This document shows positions 59,111 through 64,000 of a stretch of DNA of 64,000 nt, piece after piece. The DNA lies in assembly GCF_028769735.1 (NCBI RefSeq), contig NC_088178.1:24130357-24194356 (forward strand). The letters are read 5' to 3'. The stretch's first letter is position 1, and each line of letters starts with the position of its first letter. Both the position numbers and the translations under genes were made by a program. The notes below the pieces were generated by a model that worked only from the letters and a program-made list of their open reading frames with translations, was not told the origin of the DNA and ran no database searches. This DNA is from Zonotrichia leucophrys gambelii (lineage: Eukaryota; Chordata; Aves; Passeriformes; Passerellidae).

Positions 59111-62098
59111 TGGGTGGCTTCTCCCTCTGTCTGTCCCTCTTCACCTTCCAGTGGCTTCTCCTTGTTTCTCTACCCGTGTTACTCTGTGACGCACACGCGA
59201 GTTGCAGGCTCAGTCCCCTTCACTGTGATGAGTACAATTAAGGTGTTTTTAATTAAAGTCATTACCCATGACTGTAGTTTTAATTGCCTAATAGTTACTC
59301 TGGAAGTTAGTGCTGTTTTTATGCTGATGGCATTATTTATTTTTTTTTCCTGTAGCACACTGATGGTATATGAAGTATTCCCAGGTGTTAAAAGATTGAC
59401 ATGGGTAGAGTTTAAACTTCTGTTTGTTTCTTATGCCATATATGAAATAAAATCCAAAAGGAAATTCTATCAATCAACATTTGTGCTAAAGAATATAGAT
59501 TTCCCTAAATGTTTTCCCTGAGTTCTTTTTCAGTGCAGTGGCATGCTTTGAATAAGACTCACTGGCTGTGGAGGCTGGCTGGCAATAAGGCTGCCTACGG
59601 TGATAAATCATCCTTTAAATTTCACCAAAGCAAGAGCAGGACAGCTCATATTGCATCACTTGCTCAATTTGTTTATTGGTTCTTAAGTAGGTCTCCCACT
59701 GGCGTCATTGGAAGGTTGTTGTATCCAGTGGCACCCTCAGTGCTATTTAAGACTTTTATTATCTCCTTGTATTAATAGAGGACCACAGAATATTATTTAA
59801 CAGGTATATTGGAGGTTTGGTTTTGTGCCAGCACTCGGCCTTTTCTTTTAAGAAAGGCCAGGGAGAGCAGTTGAGAATTCTTTTAATAAAAACAAAGCAA
59901 TAGTTCCCCCTGTTTTTTAATTCAGAAATTCCAGAACAGTATTGGGAACCTTAAACAAGAAAGTTCTAGTGGTTGAGAAGCAGAGCCTGCAACACATTCA
60001 AAGCAAAAATGAAATTGATAGTCTAATTTTACTATCCACACTGAGTGACATCTGAAATAGTAAGGAAGCCCAAATGATGGAAAGTAAATTAGATTTTTAA
60101 ATTAGATAATGTTTGAAGATGTTAGAGTATTACTACATTTATTTCCTTGTTAATATTCTGAGGTGTTTTAGGAAAAAGTAAGGAAAGATAAATCATACCA
60201 AAATAATTTAAATGACACTTTAAAAAAATCAATTACCATGTGAGGCTTATTGCTATGCAGAGGAAGAAGCCTTTGCACAGAAATAAGCCTTTTACTTTAT
60301 TCCACCTATTGAACAGAAAAGTGTAGACTAGGGAGAAAGTGCTTGTCTAGCTTTGGCAGTAGAGGAGCCTGGAAATAGTCTGAGGAAATGGAGATTGCAT
60401 TCCATTTCAGCACTGCTGGTGAGTTACCTGACACAGGCATGTGTATTTTTATCTACATTTTAAAGGGGGTTTGAAACACAGTTAACTTTTTTTAGCCATA
60501 TGCAGGAAGGGCTTGTTATTTTTGTCTCAATATGGAGGAAACACCTGAAATTTACAAGTTTAAAATGAATTACTTTCAAGGAAGATGTGTACTGTGTCAT
60601 TAGTTAAGAGAAGGCTGCTTTATATATTTAGTGGCTTTTTCAAAGGGGGAAAAAGTGATACCCTACAGCCATAAAACAGAAAGCTACAGGCAGGACAGCA
60701 CTGTCTGGAAATTTAAATGTGGAATGAGAAAGGTGCTGTTGTAGGCAGACAATTCTTCCTGGATAGTTTAAGGGTTACCTTATTAGTGTATAGTGATACA
60801 ATTTTAGGAGACCATAGACTTCTCTTAAATGTAAGACTAGATTTTCTAAAAAGTGAAATTTGGCTTCTGGGGAGGTGCAGAAATAACCTGGAAGATGGTT
60901 CCTGAGTTTGGTAATCGCAAAGAGTTAACATGTATCCCAATGGAGGGTTGGTTTTTGTGCCAACACTGTAGGGGAGAGGCAGAAGTTGTTAATTGCAAGT
61001 CACTTTGCTGTTTGCATTCTGGGCTGGGGGTGGGAATTCCTTTTTTACCCAGGGTGTTTTGTTTTGTTTTTTTTCCCGAGGTATACTTGGGGTTTTTACC
61101 AAGCTGGGAGTCAGCAACTTTTTATTAATTTTCTGGAAATAGATGTGTAGCAAATAAGTTCTTAAATAACTCCAGGTTGTGTCAGCATTTTTCTTTGCTT
61201 GTTTCTATCAGCATTAACTGTTACTGTTCAAATCAGTCCAGTAACAGTTTTGAAGAATGGCAAAAGTAATGAGAATGGATGTATTTTCACAAAAGGGTAG
61301 TATATAAGAGCAGAGAAGTAAAACCTTAATATTGCCAGTTAGATTCCTATTATCTGTAACTGCTTTCTGGCCCTAAGGGAAGTAGATACCTCTAACAGTA
61401 AAATCTGTGTGAAACAGCATCATATTCTTATACTGGTCTAGCTGCCTGGATAAAAGGAAAACATGTGGAGTGTAGCATTATTGATGTGGCAGTTTTATCA
61501 GGATCCATTTGTAGTAACTGTGGATTTGTTCAGGATTAATGGGGGGAGTGTATAATAATTATAATTCTGGCCCTGCAAGAATGATACTGTCTAGGCAGAG
61601 AAGAGTGTGTCTCAAAACTAATGACAAAACATGCCTGCCATACAGAGTTAAAGCTCGGTGGTATTTTTGTCACTTTTGCTTAGTTTTTGAATAAATTGAT
61701 GGAAGAATCCTGCATTCAAACAACAGAGGAGTTCAAACAAGGTGTAGGATTAAAGAGCAAGCTGAAAAATCATGACTAAACTCAGAAACAGTAACAAAAT
61801 AATTGTGGTCACTTCTAATTAGCCTGTTTACTTCATGGTACCAATTCAGATTTTTCTAAGAAAGTATATACGCTGGTGTTTTTTTAATTAGCTCCCCTTG
61901 ATTTTTCTTACATATCTTAATTAAAAGTTTGGTGGTAGTTGTTAATTATGATGTACTTGTTTAGCCTTTTGTTTGGTCTTTGTTCTGTTTATGAATGCTG
62001 CCTTCGAACAGCACTGCTCTTACTCAAACATCTTGCACGATAGTTTTCCTTGGGGGTTATGGAAATGATAATCAGCCTTATGCTTGCTCTGTTTCCAG
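59111..62098. other. DNA between the second CpG island and the unidentified open frame
   Basis: Mostly AT-rich. A GC-rich edge carries a frame starting at an ATG at 58991, preceded by TTTTTTAG, but it runs into low-complexity sequence. A TTTTTTTTTCCTGTAG acceptor-like site ends near 59355. No exon is convincing. This would be intronic if the CpG island and the 62.1-kb frame belong to one transcript. Confidence 0.4.
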
Positions 62099-62736
62099 GT
62101 GCCAGAAAGAGACTCTGGAAACAGGAGCTCAGCAAACAGACATTTTGTGTTGTACCATCACCTAGTCCAGTTTGTCAAAGGTGGAATTTTGAAGTATTAG
62201 ATTGGGCTGTAATGATAAGCAATCTGCTAGGGGATTTTCATGTTTCTGCCTCGGTTGGACTTCAAAGTTCTGGTTTCAGTGACCTTCTTTGTTCTGTTTT
62301 GTGTGAAGAGTGTTGTAGTGGAGAATCTAAAAGTGTGTTGTCCTTCCTGCAGTCTTTTGTGTTTTGTTGGGTTTTTTCCTCTCCAAACTCTTGCAGCAAG
62401 TGTAGCATAGAAGCACAGAAAACTCTTAACCTCTTGCAAAAAGAAATAACATGTCAAATATTACAGTATATAACTGGATTCAGAAAGCAATTGACTTGTG
62501 AACCAGGCTTGGTGAACCATTTTATTCACAATGTCTTTTCATTACTTATTCAGATAATTGATGCAATGTTTGAAGTCCCTGAAGTGCACAGAAGCATCTG
62601 CAATTTCACTGACATAGTAAACTATTTTAGAAAAAAAAAGTACTTCAGTGTCCTTACAATAGACAAAATATGCAGCCTTTGTTTCTATAAAGATTTAAAG
62701 TTAATGCATGGGAGATTGAGTTTGGGATTTCCATAA
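62099..62736 (+). CDS. Candidate coding exon of an unidentified gene
   Basis: The frame is open from 62044 (after TAG 62041-62043) to TAA 62734-62736. A pyrimidine-rich tract ending TTTCCAG (62098) makes a credible acceptor, giving about 211 codons with terminal stop. It is the longest frame in the AT-rich part of the window outside the ERV and CR1; the next longest are about 135-140 codons. The product would be Cys/Ser/Phe-rich in its first half. The second half is hydrophobic-helical, with stretches such as QKTLNLLQKEITCQILQYIT and a TDIVNYFRKKKYFSVL segment, suggesting an alpha-helical fold. I do not recognise the family. It could be a terminal exon spliced from the 58.5-kb island, a lineage-specific gene, or a long chance frame. 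Confidence 0.35.
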
Positions 62737-64000
62737 ATTAAGAGGAGTTCTCACCTTTCAACAGTTGGGTTTTTAGTACTGAAAAACAAGTGTAGTTTCT
62801 CTGTGGGTTTGTGTGGCTTCATTAAAAATAAGCATTCTGGTGCTTCCCCTTGGTTATAAAAACTACTAATAATAAATGGTGGTATTTGTAAAACTGCTGA
62901 CACTTCAGCAGTCGAAGAACACACTGAACAGATGCCTCCTGTTGCCCTGCACTTGAGAGTGTTTACTGGTGCTTCATGCAGCCTAGGTCATATTCTTGTT
63001 TTCGTGTTTCTGAGTGCTCCTGTAGCCTCTTCCCTCTGAATGCAGTCAGCTGCTCCCTGATTTGGTTTACATGCTCTTAGTGTCTCCCTCGGGTTCTCTC
63101 CATTCACCCGTCTTTCACAACAGGCTCTGCAAGCTTTGTTAATCAGCTCATCCATTTGCATTAGAAGGTGGTTTGTTTTTTTTTTTTTCCAGCACAAGAA
63201 AAATGGTTTTCACCCCTCACTGCTTGCTGTCATTCTTTAGTTTGGAGATTTGTAGTTTATCAAATTTATCACTTGCTGTACTGAGAGATAGAGCTACTTT
63301 TCTGTGGGTTGTTTTTCTTTGCATGTGTGTCCATCTATGTTACCTGGCCTCTTGCCTGCCTTTATAAAAAAAAAGCTTATTTTTTCTTCTTGATTGATTT
63401 CTTCCACTTGGTTCCTTTCATTTTCTTCACTGACTAGTAGTTCTATCACTTCTGGGATTTCATGCACTATTTCCAACACAGTTGACTTTATTTGAACCAT
63501 TGTCCTCCATATTTTCATGCAATGTATAGCTAAAAAGTCTTTGTGTAGCTGAACTCATTGCATCTTGCTGTTGTTCTCCTTTGTTTTTTAGGCCTTTTTC
63601 AGTTAGGCACAGTCACTTGCTGTAAAATACCTACATGGCAATGTTTTCTTTTCTCCAGTATACAAACAGTGGATTTCTTGAGCTTCCCAACTATCATGTC
63701 TGCTATATATCCTTTTGTATTTACTTCCTACAAATGCATAATTCTAAATGTCTTTTAATGGGTTGTAATATGTCAATTCATGCATTTTTGACATCCTTGC
63801 CAGTTTTAGTTGCAGTAGCCCATGTAAAGTCACCTTTTGCCAAGCTGTTGCTCATTGCTTATGCAGAACCCCAAACTGTCAAAGGTATATAAAAATGGAT
63901 ATTGTTTAAAAGAAATAACTTTTATTGGGAAATCTTTGTATGTCAAAAGTGAAGCTTTCCTATTAAAATGATGTGATACAAACTGGTCTGATACAGACTG
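62737..64000. other. Right-end DNA, no supported gene
   Basis: AT-rich. Two minus-strand frames (63294-63518 and 62988-63197) have protein-like composition: a Glu-rich run near EIPEVIELLVSEENE and a MDELINKACRACCERR stretch. Neither has convincing splice sites or a recognised family. An oligo-T run (63175-63189) precedes a CCAG. Nothing else recognised. Confidence 0.5.

Noticed and set aside
62053..62085. ATG-ATA-ATC-AGC string resembling the MIIS start of ELAVL4 exon 2
   Set aside because: The match ends after four codons and the rest does not follow ELAVL4.

Overview
The window is vertebrate nuclear DNA, almost certainly from a passerine bird. It is AT-rich, with two isolated CpG islands, several decayed CR1 LINE fragments (the typical bird interspersed repeat), a class II endogenous retrovirus (ERV), and a solo LTR of a type I recognise as common in songbirds. 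I see no bacterial or phage gene organisation.

The anchor is the 5' end of AGBL4 (cytosolic carboxypeptidase 6, a tubulin deglutamylase) on the minus strand. Coding exon 1 (31107-31137) lies in a CpG island. Coding exon 2 (14186-14308) lies about 17 kb downstream. The two join in matching phase and encode the known CCP6 N-terminus. Positions 1-14185 are therefore intron 2 and 14309-31106 are intron 1. The promoter carries a near-perfect RFX X-box (31178-31191), which fits a gene acting on ciliary and axonal microtubules.

Upstream of AGBL4 (31.2-64 kb) is intergenic DNA. In mammals the next gene here is ELAVL4, in divergent orientation. The region holds a CR1 copy, a degenerate repeat array with splice-donor-like sites (32.1-32.4 kb), a 384-bp solo LTR with perfect 6-bp target-site duplications (36915-37298), and the ERV (about 45655-51508). 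The ERV lacks its 5' LTR and the start of gag. It keeps capsid/nucleocapsid, a gag-pro frameshift signal, protease, RT, RNase H and integrase in frameshifted pieces. Its env is reduced to the signal peptide plus the membrane anchor, followed by a 3' LTR. Two diverged direct copies of a roughly 2-kb sequence (43725-45654 and 51503-53945) sit immediately on either side of it.

The right end holds a 55-bp-unit minisatellite (55768-56154), a second CpG island (about 58.3-59.1 kb; possibly a distal ELAVL4 promoter or another first exon), and an unidentified plus-strand open frame of about 210 codons behind a good splice acceptor (62099-62736). That frame is longer than any other AT-rich frame outside the ERV. 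No tRNA, rRNA or CRISPR was seen.
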